DNA of 64,000 nucleotides from the NCBI RefSeq assembly GCF_014205255.1, contig NZ_JACHNE010000001.1, forward strand, positions 4,774,001 to 4,838,000, read 5' to 3'. The notes beneath the pieces are model-generated. The model was given only the letters and a program-made list of their open reading frames with translations, made no database searches and was not told where the DNA came from. Each line of letters starts with the position of its first letter. The first letter of the stretch is position 1. Of the stretch, positions 17,154 to 26,130 are shown one piece after another. The translations under genes and the position numbers were made by a program. The DNA is from Streptomyces caelestis (GTDB lineage Bacteria; Actinomycetota; Actinomycetes; Streptomycetales; Streptomycetaceae).

Positions 17154-17495
17154 GTGATCCCCGGTGGTGGCCAGCCCAATATGCAGCAGCTGCTCCAGCA
17201 GGCCCAGAAGATGCAACAGGACCTGGCACAGGCGCAGGAGGAACTGGCGCAGACGGAGGTCGACGGCCAGGCGGGCGGCGGCCTGGTCACCGCGACCGTC
17301 ACCGGCGCCGGAGAGCTGCGCAACCTGAAGATCGACCCGAAGGCGGTGGACCCCGAGGACACCGAGACCTTGGCCGACCTGATCGTGGCGGCCGTGCACG
17401 CGGCCAACGAGAACGCGCAGGCGCTCCAGCAGGAGAAGCTGGGCCCGCTCGCGCAGGGTCTGGGCGGCGGCGGCATCCCCGGTCTGCCGTTCTGA
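17154..17495 (+). CDS. YbaB/EbfC family nucleoid-associated protein
   Basis: 113 residues from GTG 17154 (AAGGAG 7 nt upstream). It has the family layout: N-terminal helix QQLLQQAQKMQQDLAQAQEE, beta hairpin VTATVTGAGELRNLKIDP and C-terminal helix. YbaB proteins bind DNA as dimers and sit just before recR in many bacteria, as here (104 bp upstream). Confidence 0.94.
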   Translation: MIPGGGQPNMQQLLQQAQKMQQDLAQAQEELAQTEVDGQAGGGLVTATVTGAGELRNLKIDPKAVDPEDTETLADLIVAAVHAANENAQALQQEKLGPLAQGLGGGGIPGLPF

Positions 17496-17598
17496 GACGC
17501 CCACCGCCTTCCTCGGACGGGCGGTTGACAACTACGGTACGTACGGGAAGGCCATCCGGCCTTCCGAGCGACCTCGATGACCCAGGAAAGGCAGTCCG

Positions 17599-18198
17599 TT
17601 GTACGAAGGCGTGGTCCAGGACCTGATCGACGAGCTGGGGCGGCTGCCCGGCGTCGGTCCTAAGAGCGCCCAGCGGATCGCCTTCCACATCCTGCAGGCG
17701 GAGCCCACGGACGTACGTCGGCTCGCCCAGGCGCTCATGGAGGTCAAGGCGAAGGTCCGCTTCTGCGCGACCTGCGGCAACGTCGCGCAGGAGGAGCTGT
17801 GCAACATCTGCCGTGACACCCGGCGCGACCCCGCCGTCATCTGCGTCGTCGAGGAACCGAAGGACGTCGTGGCGATCGAGCGCACGCGTGAGTTCCGGGG
17901 CCGTTACCACGTCCTGGGCGGCGCGATCAGCCCGATCGACGGGGTGGGCCCGGACGACCTGCGGATCAGGGAACTCCTGGCCCGCCTGGCCGACGGCACG
18001 GTCACGGAACTCATCCTCGCCACCGACCCGAATCTCGAAGGCGAGGCGACCGCGACGTACCTCGCCCGCATGATCAAGCCCATGGGCCTGAAGGTCACCC
18101 GCCTGGCCAGCGGCCTCCCGGTGGGTGGCGACCTGGAATACGCGGACGAGGTGACCCTCGGTCGCGCCTTCGAGGGGAGACGACTCCTAGATGTCTGA
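17599..18198 (+). CDS. recR: Recombination protein RecR
   Basis: 199 residues from TTG 17599 with GAAAGG upstream. RecR forms a ring clamp that works with RecF and RecO to load RecA at gaps. The N-terminal helix-hairpin-helix (LGRLPGVGPKSAQRIAFHI), the Cys4 zinc finger (CATCG and CNICRD) and the Toprim domain (ICVVEEPKDVVAIERTREF, then ATDPNLEGEATATYLA) are complete. It overlaps the next gene by 8 nt. Confidence 0.98.
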   Translation: MYEGVVQDLIDELGRLPGVGPKSAQRIAFHILQAEPTDVRRLAQALMEVKAKVRFCATCGNVAQEELCNICRDTRRDPAVICVVEEPKDVVAIERTREFRGRYHVLGGAISPIDGVGPDDLRIRELLARLADGTVTELILATDPNLEGEATATYLARMIKPMGLKVTRLASGLPVGGDLEYADEVTLGRAFEGRRLLDV

Positions 18199-18850
18199 CG
18201 CCACGCTGCACGCGACCGAACAGAACCCGGACGACTTCGCGGTCCAGATCGCGGACCAGGTCGAGAGCTTCCTGGTCGCCGTCACGGAGATCGCGAAGGG
18301 CGACGAGCCGGAATCGGCCGTTCCCTTCCTGCTCCTGGAGGTCTCCCAAATCCTCCTCGCCGGCGGCCGCCTCGGCGCGCACGAGGACATCCTGCCCGAC
18401 GAGCGCTACGAGCCCGATCCGGGCCCCGAGCCGGACGTCGACGAGCTCCGCGAGAACCTGGCCCGCCTCCTCGACCCCGTCGACGTCTACTCGGAGGTCT
18501 TCGACCCCTACGAGCCCCGCAAGGCTCCGGTCCCGGCCCGGATCTCCGACGACCTCACCGACGTCATCACCGACCTGCGCCACGGCATGGCCCACTACCG
18601 GGCGGGCCGTACCGCGGAGGCCCTGTGGTGGTGGCAGTTCTCCTACTTCTCCAACTGGGGCTCCATCGCCTCCGCGACCCTCCGCGCCCTCCAGTCGGTC
18701 CTCGCCCACGTCCGCCTCAACCAGCCCCTGGCCGAACTCGACGGCCTGGACACGGACCAGGACATGGGCGACGACACCCTGGAGATCGAGGCGGGCCGGG
18801 TGATGGCGGAGGAGATCGCGGAGCCGCTGGGGTTGCGCCCGGCCAAGTAG
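18191..18850 (+). CDS. DUF5063 domain-containing protein
   Basis: 219 residues, starting inside the recR stop region (8-nt overlap), so translationally coupled. Acidic and mainly helical: VESFLVAVTEIAKGDEPES, EVSQILLAGGRLGAHEDIL, and a C-terminal HYRAGRTAEALWWWQFSYFS with NWGSIASATLRALQS. This gene accompanies recR in actinobacteria; its role is not known. A link to recombinational repair is suggested only by the conserved neighbourhood. Confidence 0.88.
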   Translation: MSDATLHATEQNPDDFAVQIADQVESFLVAVTEIAKGDEPESAVPFLLLEVSQILLAGGRLGAHEDILPDERYEPDPGPEPDVDELRENLARLLDPVDVYSEVFDPYEPRKAPVPARISDDLTDVITDLRHGMAHYRAGRTAEALWWWQFSYFSNWGSIASATLRALQSVLAHVRLNQPLAELDGLDTDQDMGDDTLEIEAGRVMAEEIAEPLGLRPAK

Positions 18851-18863
18851 CCCACCGGCCCGT

Positions 18864-18884
18864 CACGGCCGCCGCGCGGCCGTG
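18864..18884. terminator. Bidirectional terminator hairpin between convergent genes
   Basis: cacggccgc / gcggccgtg pair over 9 bp around a 3-nt loop, between the DUF5063 stop (18850) and the convergent gene ending at 18899. Confidence 0.65.
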
Positions 18885-18898
18885 GCGGCACCGCGACC

Positions 18899-19300
18899 TC
18901 ACCGGCCCACGGCGGCGGCCAGCGCCTCCCCGTCGACGTAGGGAGCGGTCGGCGTCGGCTCGCTGTACCACCTGAGCGGCCAGGTGTTCCCGTCCAGCGC
19001 CGGGATCCCGATGTACGTGACGGTGACCGTACGCGGGTCCCGCCCGCCCAACTGCTGCACTCCGAGCGGCCAGTCGTGTCGGCGTACCGCCCCGGGCGCC
19101 AACAGGAAGTACACCCACCGAGGCCCGCTCGCCTCGCACACGATCGGCCCCGCGTCCCCGTCCGCCGCCTCGATCAGCCACTCGGCGACCACCTCTCCCC
19201 GCACGCCCTCGACCCGGACCGCGTCGAAGTGCACTCCTGCGACGTGGAGTTGATGACCTGCCACCGGAACCCACTCAGGGCGGTGAATTGCGCTCGTCAT
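18899..19300 (-). CDS. Conserved hypothetical protein divergent from XRE/DUF397 pair
   Basis: 133 residues from ATG 19300. Predicted beta-rich and soluble (VRVEGVRGEVVAEWLIEAA, PRWVYFLLAPGA, VTVTYIGIPALDG). No motif is recognised. It is transcribed away from the XRE regulator 75 bp upstream, so the short gap should hold both promoters and the regulator may control it. Confidence 0.75.
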   Translation of the reverse strand: MTSAIHRPEWVPVAGHQLHVAGVHFDAVRVEGVRGEVVAEWLIEAADGDAGPIVCEASGPRWVYFLLAPGAVRRHDWPLGVQQLGGRDPRTVTVTYIGIPALDGNTWPLRWYSEPTPTAPYVDGEALAAAVGR

Positions 19301-19375
19301 GGCTACACACTCGTGCTCAGGCGGCTACTTTCGGTAGCGACTGTTGTGGTACACGCCGTGGTGTAGCCGTCGGAG

Positions 19376-20200
19376 GTGGGCGCTGTGTCGGGCCAGTACA
19401 ACTCCAATTCCCAACCGCCGGTCGCCTGGCGGTACAGCGGAAACCAGATGAAGCGCTGGCGTACGAAGGCGAACATCAGCCGGGAGGAGCTGGCCGCCGC
19501 CGCCAACTACTCCCTGGACACCATCAAGTCCATGGAGCAGGGCGTACGCATGCCGACGCCACGTGCCCTCGACACGGCTGACGAGTTGTGCGGGGCCGAG
19601 GGTTTTCTGAGCGCGGCCAAGGAGTACTTGCAGCGGGAGAAGTTCCCGGCGCGGGCGCAGGACTTCATGGAGAGGGAGCGGGAGGCCATCAGTGTTTGGT
19701 GGTACGAAGTCTCGCTCATCCCCGGGTTGTTGCAGACCAAGGAGTACGCGCGAGCGCTCATCGAGAACCGCATCCCGCCCCTGGACGAGGAGACGGTGGA
19801 GGAGCGGATCGCGGCTCGCATGGAGCGGCAGGCCATTCTGACCGAGCGGAAGCCGCCCGTGGGACTGAGCTTCGTTCTCTACGAAGCTGTACTGCGCAGC
19901 CCTCTGGTGGACGCTCATCAGCTGCGTCACCTTCTGGAGGTTTCCCGCCTGCGGAACGTCGTGTTGCAGGTGCTTCCCTTCGAACGGGCCATCTCATCCG
20001 CGCTCCTGGGACCTATGGTTCTGCTGGAGACTCGTGACCATGAGCGATTCGCCTTCACAGAAGGCCCACTGGCCAGTGAACTTTCGGCTGATCCCGGGGC
20101 TGTCAACCGAGTGACCCAGCGACTTAGCATGATCCGTACGCAGGCTCTCGACCCCGACGGGTCGGCCCGTTTCATCGAACGGATGGTGGATCAGTCGTGA
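19376..20200 (+). CDS. XRE-family regulator with DUF5753 domain
   Basis: 274 residues from GTG 19376; a later in-frame GTG is possible. N-terminal helix-turn-helix about 22-80 (LAAAANYSLDTIKSMEQG) and a C-terminal DUF5753 region (ISVWWYEVSLIPGLLQTKE, ARMERQAIL, LRHLLEVSRLRNVVLQVLP). This is the WhiJ-like regulator type that pairs with small DUF397 proteins in Streptomyces development and antibiotic control. The stop overlaps the DUF397 start (GTGA). Confidence 0.93.
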   Translation: MGAVSGQYNSNSQPPVAWRYSGNQMKRWRTKANISREELAAAANYSLDTIKSMEQGVRMPTPRALDTADELCGAEGFLSAAKEYLQREKFPARAQDFMEREREAISVWWYEVSLIPGLLQTKEYARALIENRIPPLDEETVEERIAARMERQAILTERKPPVGLSFVLYEAVLRSPLVDAHQLRHLLEVSRLRNVVLQVLPFERAISSALLGPMVLLETRDHERFAFTEGPLASELSADPGAVNRVTQRLSMIRTQALDPDGSARFIERMVDQS

Positions 20201-20379
20201 GCGACCAGCTGAAGTGGTTCAAGTCCCGCCACAGTGACGACGAGGGCGGCGCCTGCGTCGAAGTCGCCCTGTCCACCGCCGTCCACATCCGCGACTCCAA
20301 GACCCTCGCGGGCCCCGAGCTCCACGTCACCGCCCCCGCCTGGTCGGCGTTCGTCTCCGCAGTTCAGCCCGAGGCTTGA
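20197..20379 (+). CDS. DUF397 protein
   Basis: 60 residues, starting at GTG 20197 inside the XRE stop. Complete family pattern: LKWFKSRHSDDEGGACVEV, VHIRDSKTLAGPEL and the C-terminal WSAFVSAVQ. DUF397 proteins are thought to act with the adjacent XRE regulator. This is the intact counterpart of the broken DUF397 gene near 4.1 kb. Confidence 0.92.
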   Translation: MSDQLKWFKSRHSDDEGGACVEVALSTAVHIRDSKTLAGPELHVTAPAWSAFVSAVQPEA

Positions 20380-20389
20380 GCCTCGGGCT
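20366..20389. terminator. Terminator hairpin over the DUF397 stop codon
   Basis: agcccgaggc / gcctcgggct form a perfect 10-bp stem around TTGA. The stop codon lies in the loop, so the hairpin directly closes the operon. Confidence 0.75.
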
Positions 20390-20656
20390 TCGAGCCCTTC
20401 CCCTGGGTTTCTGGGCTGGAAAAAACCAACCCAACCAACCAAGCCCGTAGGTGAGTTGTAGGCCGCCTACCTCGAACGGGTGGCGTTCCGTGACCGGCTT
20501 GCGCCACAGCGTGAAGCACCTCTAGGTTCGCGGCAATAGATCGGCCCCGGTCGGTGCGCCAACACCGGCTCCGGGGCCTGACCGACGAATCGAATGAGGC
20601 CTTCGATCGTGGCTTGCTCCCAGCCTAGTCCCGCCCTGCCGTCCCCGTCCCACCCC

Positions 20657-21628
20657 ATGGCCAAAACGGGTTACGGCAAACGCCCCGCAGGTGACGAAGA
20701 CCCGCACGCCGACCCGGACTTCGCACACCTGAGCCCCCGTGACCGCGAGATCGCCGTCTTCGTCGACCGTCTCGAAGAGGGCCACGCGATGGGCTACAAG
20801 GCGATCGCGTCCGTGCATCCCCGCTACGGCCAGCAGGCCGTGCGCACCTCGCTGAAGAGTCTGAGCGAGGCCGGCCACTCGCGGCAGATCCGGGAGCACA
20901 TCACCGTCGAGGACAACTCGATGCGGTGGGTGACCCGGACGTACTGGTCGCGTACGCGCAGGTCACCGGAGTGGTGGGCGGAGTTCGCCCGGGAGCGCAA
21001 GGGCAGGATCGTCCCCGACGACTACCGGCCCGGGCTGGCCAGGACGGACGCCCCCGAGGCGCCCGCCGAGGAGCCTGCCCCGGAAGCCGAACCTCAGCCC
21101 CGCACTGCCTACCGCACCCTCGCCGACGTCCGCGAGGCGGACCCCCGTATGTCCCTGTCCGAGTCCGACTGCCAATCCCTCGAATCGCTCGTTGGGGAGT
21201 GGCTGTCGCGTGGCTCGACCCCCGAGGACGTCACCAAAGCACTGACCGACGGGCTTCCGCCCGCCGTGACCAACCCGGGCGGGCTCGCCCGCAGACGACT
21301 GGAGGACAAGATGCCCCCGAAGAAGGCGAAGATCCGGCAGAAGGCCGCACCGCGCCGGGCCCGCGTGGACCGCGTGGTCATGTGCTGCATCACCTGCGAC
21401 GCGGACGAGCTGACCACGAAGATCGAGGGCGGCATGTGCCCGGACTGCCGCGCCGAGTACGAGGCGGATCTGGCGGCCGAGGCGGCCGGTGAGCTGGACG
21501 CCGGATACGTCCCCGACACGTTTCTGGCCAACCCGGATCCCGTGTACGAGGTCGTGGACGTCGCCCGCCGCGCGGCCGAGGTACGGGCCGCGGGCGGCCT
21601 GCGCTCGAAGGCCGAGAGGGCGCTGTGA
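20657..21628 (+). CDS. Hypothetical protein with winged-helix-like N terminus and zinc-ribbon-like motif
   Basis: 323 residues if started at ATG 20657 (begins MAKTGYGKRPAGDEDPH); ATG 20594 is an alternative and neither has a good ribosome site. The N-terminal third resembles a helix-turn-helix (LSPRDREIAVFVDRLEEG, AVRTSLKSLSEAGHSRQI, MRWVTRTYWSRTRRSPEWW). The C-terminal part has CCITCDADELTTKIEGGMC followed by PDC, a likely zinc-binding set. Role unknown, plausibly DNA binding. The Uma2 gene follows 50 bp later on the same strand. Confidence 0.75.
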   Translation: MAKTGYGKRPAGDEDPHADPDFAHLSPRDREIAVFVDRLEEGHAMGYKAIASVHPRYGQQAVRTSLKSLSEAGHSRQIREHITVEDNSMRWVTRTYWSRTRRSPEWWAEFARERKGRIVPDDYRPGLARTDAPEAPAEEPAPEAEPQPRTAYRTLADVREADPRMSLSESDCQSLESLVGEWLSRGSTPEDVTKALTDGLPPAVTNPGGLARRRLEDKMPPKKAKIRQKAAPRRARVDRVVMCCITCDADELTTKIEGGMCPDCRAEYEADLAAEAAGELDAGYVPDTFLANPDPVYEVVDVARRAAEVRAAGGLRSKAERAL

Positions 21629-21678
21629 GCGTGCGGGAGGCCCCGGCCAGGGCACCATGGAGTCAAGGAGGCGACGCC

Positions 21679-22257
21679 ATGACCCCCAGGACCGAGCACC
21701 GGCCGCAGATGACCGTCGAGGAGTTCGAGGAGCTCGAACGCCATGCCCCGGAGACCGTGCGGCTGGAGTTCATCAATGGGAAGGTCCAGGTCAAGGCAGT
21801 GACGGATGGCAACCACGACCAGATCATCGCCTGGTTGCAGAGGCTGTGTATGCAGCATCGTCCCGAGCTGTGGCTCTATGGAGACCGTGGCATGAAGGTC
21901 GAAAGCTATCGCAAGGGACGGGCACGTCCGGACGGTGTTCTGGCCCCGTTCGGGTTCCCGAAGGGGCATGGAGACTGGTCAGAAACTGCTGGCGTGCTCA
22001 TGGCTGTGGAAGTCACGTCGTACGACTCCGACACGCATCAGCGCGACCGAGTCGAGAAGCCCGATGCCTACGCGGCCGCAGGCATCCCCGTCTACCTCCT
22101 CATCGACCGGGACGACGCGTCGGTCGTCGTGTTCAACCAGCCCGAGAACGGCCGCTACCGCCACGAGGAGAAGCTGCCCTTCGGCGCCACCCTCAAGCTC
22201 CCCGAGCCGGTCGACTTCGCCCTGGACACCGAGCCGCTGAAGGAGTTCGTCGACTGA
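21679..22257 (+). CDS. Uma2-family (DUF820) putative endonuclease, second copy
   Basis: 192 residues from ATG 21679 with AAGGAGG 6 nt upstream. Closely similar in plan to the 5605-6201 protein: MTVEEFEELERHAPETVRLE, FINGKVQVKAVTDGNH, KGRARPDGVLAP, VEVTSYDSDTHQRDRVEK and VYLLIDRDDASVVVF. The PD-(D/E)xK-type residues are conserved, so a nuclease fold is likely. The biological role of the family is not established. Confidence 0.88.
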   Translation: MTPRTEHRPQMTVEEFEELERHAPETVRLEFINGKVQVKAVTDGNHDQIIAWLQRLCMQHRPELWLYGDRGMKVESYRKGRARPDGVLAPFGFPKGHGDWSETAGVLMAVEVTSYDSDTHQRDRVEKPDAYAAAGIPVYLLIDRDDASVVVFNQPENGRYRHEEKLPFGATLKLPEPVDFALDTEPLKEFVD

Positions 22258-22269
22258 GGCCGAGACCCC

Positions 22270-23106
22270 TCAGAGCCGTACGGCCGCGCCGGTCACGCCA
22301 ATGCCCGTGTCCGCCTCCGCCGGTACCGTCACCGTGATCGTGCTCGGCCGGCCCATGTCCACGCCCTGGTGAACGGTCAAGGTCGCGGGGACCGGGACGA
22401 GCCCGAGTTCCCGCAGGTAGCCACCGAACGCGGCAGCCGCCGCCCCCGTGGCCGGGTCCTCGACCACACCGCCGGGCGGGAACGGGTTGCGGGCGTGGAA
22501 GACCGTGGGGGACTCCCGCCAGACCAGATCGATCGTGGTCCAGTCCTTGCGGGCCATGAGCGCGGCGAGCGCGGCCATGTCGTAGTCCAGGCCGGCCAGC
22601 CGGTCCCGGCTCGCCGCGGCGATGACCGGGTGCCAGGCTCCGGCGAAGGCCGCGCGGGGCGGCAGCGCCGGGTCCAGGTCCTCGGCGGACCAGCCCAGGA
22701 TCCCCAGCAGTTCGGCCAGCTCGGCTTCCTCGACCGGTGCCGTACGCGGCGCGACGCTTACCAGCGTCGCCACGAGGGTGCCGTCCGCCGCCCGGTCGGT
22801 GGTGACGGTGACAGGGCCCGCCGCCGTGCGCAGCCGCAGGCGTCCGGTGCCGTGCCGCTCCGCGTGGGCCACGGCCGTCGCGATCGTGGCGTGGCCGCAG
22901 AACGGCACCTCGGCGAGCGGGCTGAAGTACCGCACGTCCAGGGCACCGTCGCCGGACGGCACGACGAACGCCGTCTCGGAGTAGCCGACTTCGGCCGCCG
23001 TCGCCAGCAGCGTCGCGTCGTCGGTCCCCGTGGCGTCAAGCACCACCCCCGCGGGGTTGCCGCCCTTGGGATCCGTGCTGAACGCCACGTAGCGCAATAT
23101 CTCCAT
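22270..23106 (-). CDS. PhzF-family isomerase
   Basis: 278 residues from ATG 23106. Two symmetrical diaminopimelate-epimerase-like halves: MEILRYVAFSTDPKGGNPAG with the family-typical GNPAG, GYSETAFV with the catalytic Glu, FCGHATIATAVAH, and in the second half VVEDPATGAAAAAFGGYL. PhzF proteins isomerise allylic substrates, but most members lie outside phenazine clusters, as here. Monocistronic, convergent with the Uma2 gene. Confidence 0.92.
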   Translation of the reverse strand: MEILRYVAFSTDPKGGNPAGVVLDATGTDDATLLATAAEVGYSETAFVVPSGDGALDVRYFSPLAEVPFCGHATIATAVAHAERHGTGRLRLRTAAGPVTVTTDRAADGTLVATLVSVAPRTAPVEEAELAELLGILGWSAEDLDPALPPRAAFAGAWHPVIAAASRDRLAGLDYDMAALAALMARKDWTTIDLVWRESPTVFHARNPFPPGGVVEDPATGAAAAAFGGYLRELGLVPVPATLTVHQGVDMGRPSTITVTVPAEADTGIGVTGAAVRL

Positions 23107-23279
23107 GCCGAGACAGTAGCGTCCGGCTCCACGCTCCTGCTGCGTATTTTGGGAGCTCCTTGTACGGCTCCTGTACGTGGGTTGCACGGCCGCTAACCGG
23201 TGACACGCGAGTCTGGAGTCACTTCCACCGCAGAAGAAGCGGAGGCAAGTCAACTCCCCGCGATCTCACCGGAGATGTC

Positions 23280-23807
23280 ATGGACCGTCGCTCCGCACGC
23301 CGTCGCACAGTCGTCGCCACCGCTGTCGCCGCCCTGGCCGCGGGCACCTTCGCCCTCGGGGCCGGAGTCGCCGGAGCCGACGCGCGCAGCCAGTCCGGGA
23401 CGACCTCCGCCAAGATGGCCACCGAGGCGCAGGTGCTCGGGCTGTTCGACCAGTGGAACGCGGCGCTGCGGACCGGCGACCCGCAGAAGGTCGCCGACCT
23501 GTACGCGCAGGGCGCGGTCCTGCTGCCGACCGTCTCCGGCAACGTCCGTACGGAGAGAGCCGAGATCGTCGACTACTTCGAGAACTTCCTCCGGAACAAG
23601 CCGGAAGGCACGAAGATCGAGTCGGTCGTCAACGTCCTCGACCGGGACACCGTCATCGACACCGGTGTGTACGAGTTCACGCTCACCGACCCTGCGACGG
23701 GCGCGAAGAACACCGTCAAGGCCCGCTACACGTACGCCTACGAGAAGCAGGCCGACGGCACGTGGCTGATCGTCAACCACCACTCCTCGAAGATGCCCGA
23801 GAGCTGA
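23280..23807 (+). CDS. Secreted NTF2-like (SgcJ/EcaC, DUF4440-type) protein
   Basis: 175 residues from ATG 23280. A signal peptide (basic MDRRSARRR, then VVATAVAALAAGTFALGAG ending AGADA) precedes a SnoaL/NTF2-like domain: VLGLFDQWNAALRTGDPQK, LYAQGAVLLPTVSG, YFENFL and TYAYEKQADGTWLIVNHHS. The family is often called an oxidoreductase, but only a small-molecule-binding cone fold is supported. Its 3' end overlaps the sensor kinase gene on the opposite strand by 35 bp. Confidence 0.88.
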   Translation: MDRRSARRRTVVATAVAALAAGTFALGAGVAGADARSQSGTTSAKMATEAQVLGLFDQWNAALRTGDPQKVADLYAQGAVLLPTVSGNVRTERAEIVDYFENFLRNKPEGTKIESVVNVLDRDTVIDTGVYEFTLTDPATGAKNTVKARYTYAYEKQADGTWLIVNHHSSKMPES

Positions 23808-25158
23808 CCGCCCGGAGGGTGATCGTCACGCGCAGGCCGCCCCCGGGAGCGTCCGCCAGGGCCACGGTCCCACCGTCGTCCGTCGCCAGTTGCTTGACGA
23901 CGGCGAGACCGAGACCGGAGCCGCCCTTGCCGGTCAGGCCCTGGCCCCGCCAGAAGCGGTCGAAGGCGCGGGACTTCTCGGCGTCCGACATGCCGGGGCC
24001 CTCGTCCAGGACCGACACCTCCACCACATCGCCCCGGGGGTCCACCCGCACGGTGATCGTCCCGCCGTCCGGTGAGACCTCCAGGGCGTTGGAGAGCACG
24101 TTGTCCAGCATCTGGTCCAGATGTCCGGGGCTGGACAGCACAGACGGCCGGCCGTCGATACTCCCCCTGAGCGCGATGGTGACTCCGCGCTCGTCGGCGG
24201 CCGGTCTCCACACGGCGAGCCGCTCCCGCACGATGTCCAGCAGCGGGAGCGGCTCGGCCACCGTCACCTTCGCCTCGGCACGGGCCAGCACCAGCAGGCC
24301 GTTGACCAGGCGGTTCATGCGCACGACCTCGGCGGTGGCCTGCTCCACGTCCTCCCGTACGAATTCGTCGTCCACACCGTCCGCGATGTTGTCCAGGGAC
24401 AGCCGCAGAGCCGTGAGCGGGGTGCGCAGCTGGTGCGAGGCGTCCGCCACGAAGATGCGCTGGGCCGCGATCAGCGTGTCCAGGCGTTCCGCGCCCTGGT
24501 TGAGGGTGCGCGCCAGCGTCTGGGTCTCCGGCGGGCCCGTCACGGGGGAGCGGGCGGTCAGGTCGCCGTCGCTGAACTTGCTCGCCATGTCGTTGAGCTG
24601 GCGCAGCGGGCGGGTGAGGCGGCGCGCCACCCCCACGCCGAGCAGGGCGGCCACCACCAGGACCAGCACCGCGAGGATCGCCCGGAAGCCCCAGACCGTC
24701 CACAGGCGGTCGGTCATCTCGTTCGTCGAGTAGACGATGCGCACGGCACCGACGGCCCGGTCCTCGCCGGCCCTCTTGGCGGGGACCGTGATCACCAGCT
24801 CGGGTCCCCAGATGAAGGAGGAGCCCCAGTCGGTCGTGGGGTCGTTCCGGTCGAGGGCCGCGGTCAGGGCCGCGTCCTTCCTCGGGCGGAGCAGGCTCGG
24901 CGCGCAGCCCGGGGCCCCGGCCACCTGGACGTCGCCGGGCGTTTGGAAGGCGTATGCCTCGGCCATCTCCTGGAGTGCCTCGCACGAGGTGGAGTCGCCG
25001 TTGGCCAGCAGCAGGGCCATGGTCTCGGCCTCGCGCACCACGGAATCCTCGGTGTCGCCCCGCAGCTGGGAGGTGAGCGAGAAGGCCACCGGCACCGTGA
25101 ACAGGGCGATGGCGATCGCGACGAGGAAGATGTAGCTGCGGACGAGCTGGCGGATCAT
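23773..25158 (-). CDS. Membrane sensor histidine kinase (EnvZ/OmpR class)
   Basis: 461 residues from ATG 25158. A first transmembrane helix (about 8-28, YIFLVAIAIALFTVPVAF), an extracytoplasmic domain of about 130 residues, a second helix (AILAVLVLVVAALLGVGVA), HAMP (RRLTRPLRQLNDMAS), phosphoacceptor VADASHQLRTPLTALRLSL, and HATPase boxes (NVLSNALEVSP, DEGPGMSD, GSGLGLAVVKQLA). The start overlaps the regulator stop by 4 nt. The signal is unknown. Confidence 0.95.
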   Translation of the reverse strand: MIRQLVRSYIFLVAIAIALFTVPVAFSLTSQLRGDTEDSVVREAETMALLLANGDSTSCEALQEMAEAYAFQTPGDVQVAGAPGCAPSLLRPRKDAALTAALDRNDPTTDWGSSFIWGPELVITVPAKRAGEDRAVGAVRIVYSTNEMTDRLWTVWGFRAILAVLVLVVAALLGVGVARRLTRPLRQLNDMASKFSDGDLTARSPVTGPPETQTLARTLNQGAERLDTLIAAQRIFVADASHQLRTPLTALRLSLDNIADGVDDEFVREDVEQATAEVVRMNRLVNGLLVLARAEAKVTVAEPLPLLDIVRERLAVWRPAADERGVTIALRGSIDGRPSVLSSPGHLDQMLDNVLSNALEVSPDGGTITVRVDPRGDVVEVSVLDEGPGMSDAEKSRAFDRFWRGQGLTGKGGSGLGLAVVKQLATDDGGTVALADAPGGGLRVTITLRAVSSRASSRSGG

Positions 25159-25895
25159 GAGGCGGTGCTGTCCGTGCTCACGGCGCCGCCGCCGCGGGCC
25201 TTGTCGCCGCCGCCGTCCTTGACGATCTCCAGCCGGAAGCCGACCCCGCGCACCGCCTCGATCGTGATCGCGCCCGCCAGCTTCCGCCGCAGCGCCGACA
25301 CGTGCACGTCGAGCGTCTTCGTCGGCCCGAACCAGTTCGCGTCCCAGACCGCTTCCATGATCTGCTCGCGCGACATCAGCGCCCCGGGCTCCTCGGTGAG
25401 GAAGGCCAGCAGGTCGTACTCCTTGGGCGCGAGGGCCACCTCCTCGCCGTCGAGTCGTACCCGGGCCGCCTTGCGGTCGACGGTCAGGCGGGGGCCGTAG
25501 CGGTCGGGGCCGCTCTCGGGCGTCCCGGCCGCGGGAGTGCGGGGCTGCGCGCGGCGCATGACCGCCCGGATGCGGGCGATGACCTCCCGGACGCCGAACG
25601 GCTTGGAGACGTAGTCGTCCGCGCCGATCTCCAGGCCCACCACCCGGTCCGTCTCGTCGCTGCGGGCGCTGATCACGATGATCGGGACGTCGCCGCGCTC
25701 GCGCAGCGCCTTGCAGACGTCCAGGCCGTCGGTGTCGGGCAGGCCGAGGTCCAGCAGGACGACGTCGTAGGGGCTCGTGTGGTTCAGGGCCGCCCGGCCC
25801 GTGGTGACCCACTCGACCTCGAAGCCGTAGCGCTTCAGGCCGCGCCTGAGGGACTCGGCGACCGGTTCATCGTCTTCCACCAGAAGTACGCGCAC
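25155..25895 (-). CDS. OmpR-family response regulator
   Basis: 246 residues. Receiver domain with E7/D8/D9, phosphoacceptor D49 (VVLLDLGLPDTDG) and Lys in YVSKPFG; C-terminal winged helix with LLAFLTEEPGALMSREQIM, KTLDVHVSALRRKL and IEAVRGVGFRLE. First gene of a regulator-kinase operon (ATGA overlap). Confidence 0.96.
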   Translation of the reverse strand: MRVLLVEDDEPVAESLRRGLKRYGFEVEWVTTGRAALNHTSPYDVVLLDLGLPDTDGLDVCKALRERGDVPIIVISARSDETDRVVGLEIGADDYVSKPFGVREVIARIRAVMRRAQPRTPAAGTPESGPDRYGPRLTVDRKAARVRLDGEEVALAPKEYDLLAFLTEEPGALMSREQIMEAVWDANWFGPTKTLDVHVSALRRKLAGAITIEAVRGVGFRLEIVKDGGGDKARGGGAVSTDSTAS

Positions 25896-26130
25896 AGGCG
25901 AACCCTAGTGCTTGAAAGTTGGGCCACCGTGCGCAGCCCACGTGCGATTGTGACGCCGGGCACTTTCTCGCGTGGCCGGTGCCCAGATGGGCATGAGCAG
26001 ACCTGAACGAGTACCCCGGAAGTCTCACCATGCGATATCGCGGAAGGGATTTTCGGACGCTCGTTAGACTGAGCCGACCGCGGTACGAATGCGTATGAGC
26101 GGATAGAGACGGATTGAGCGAGGAGCGCAC

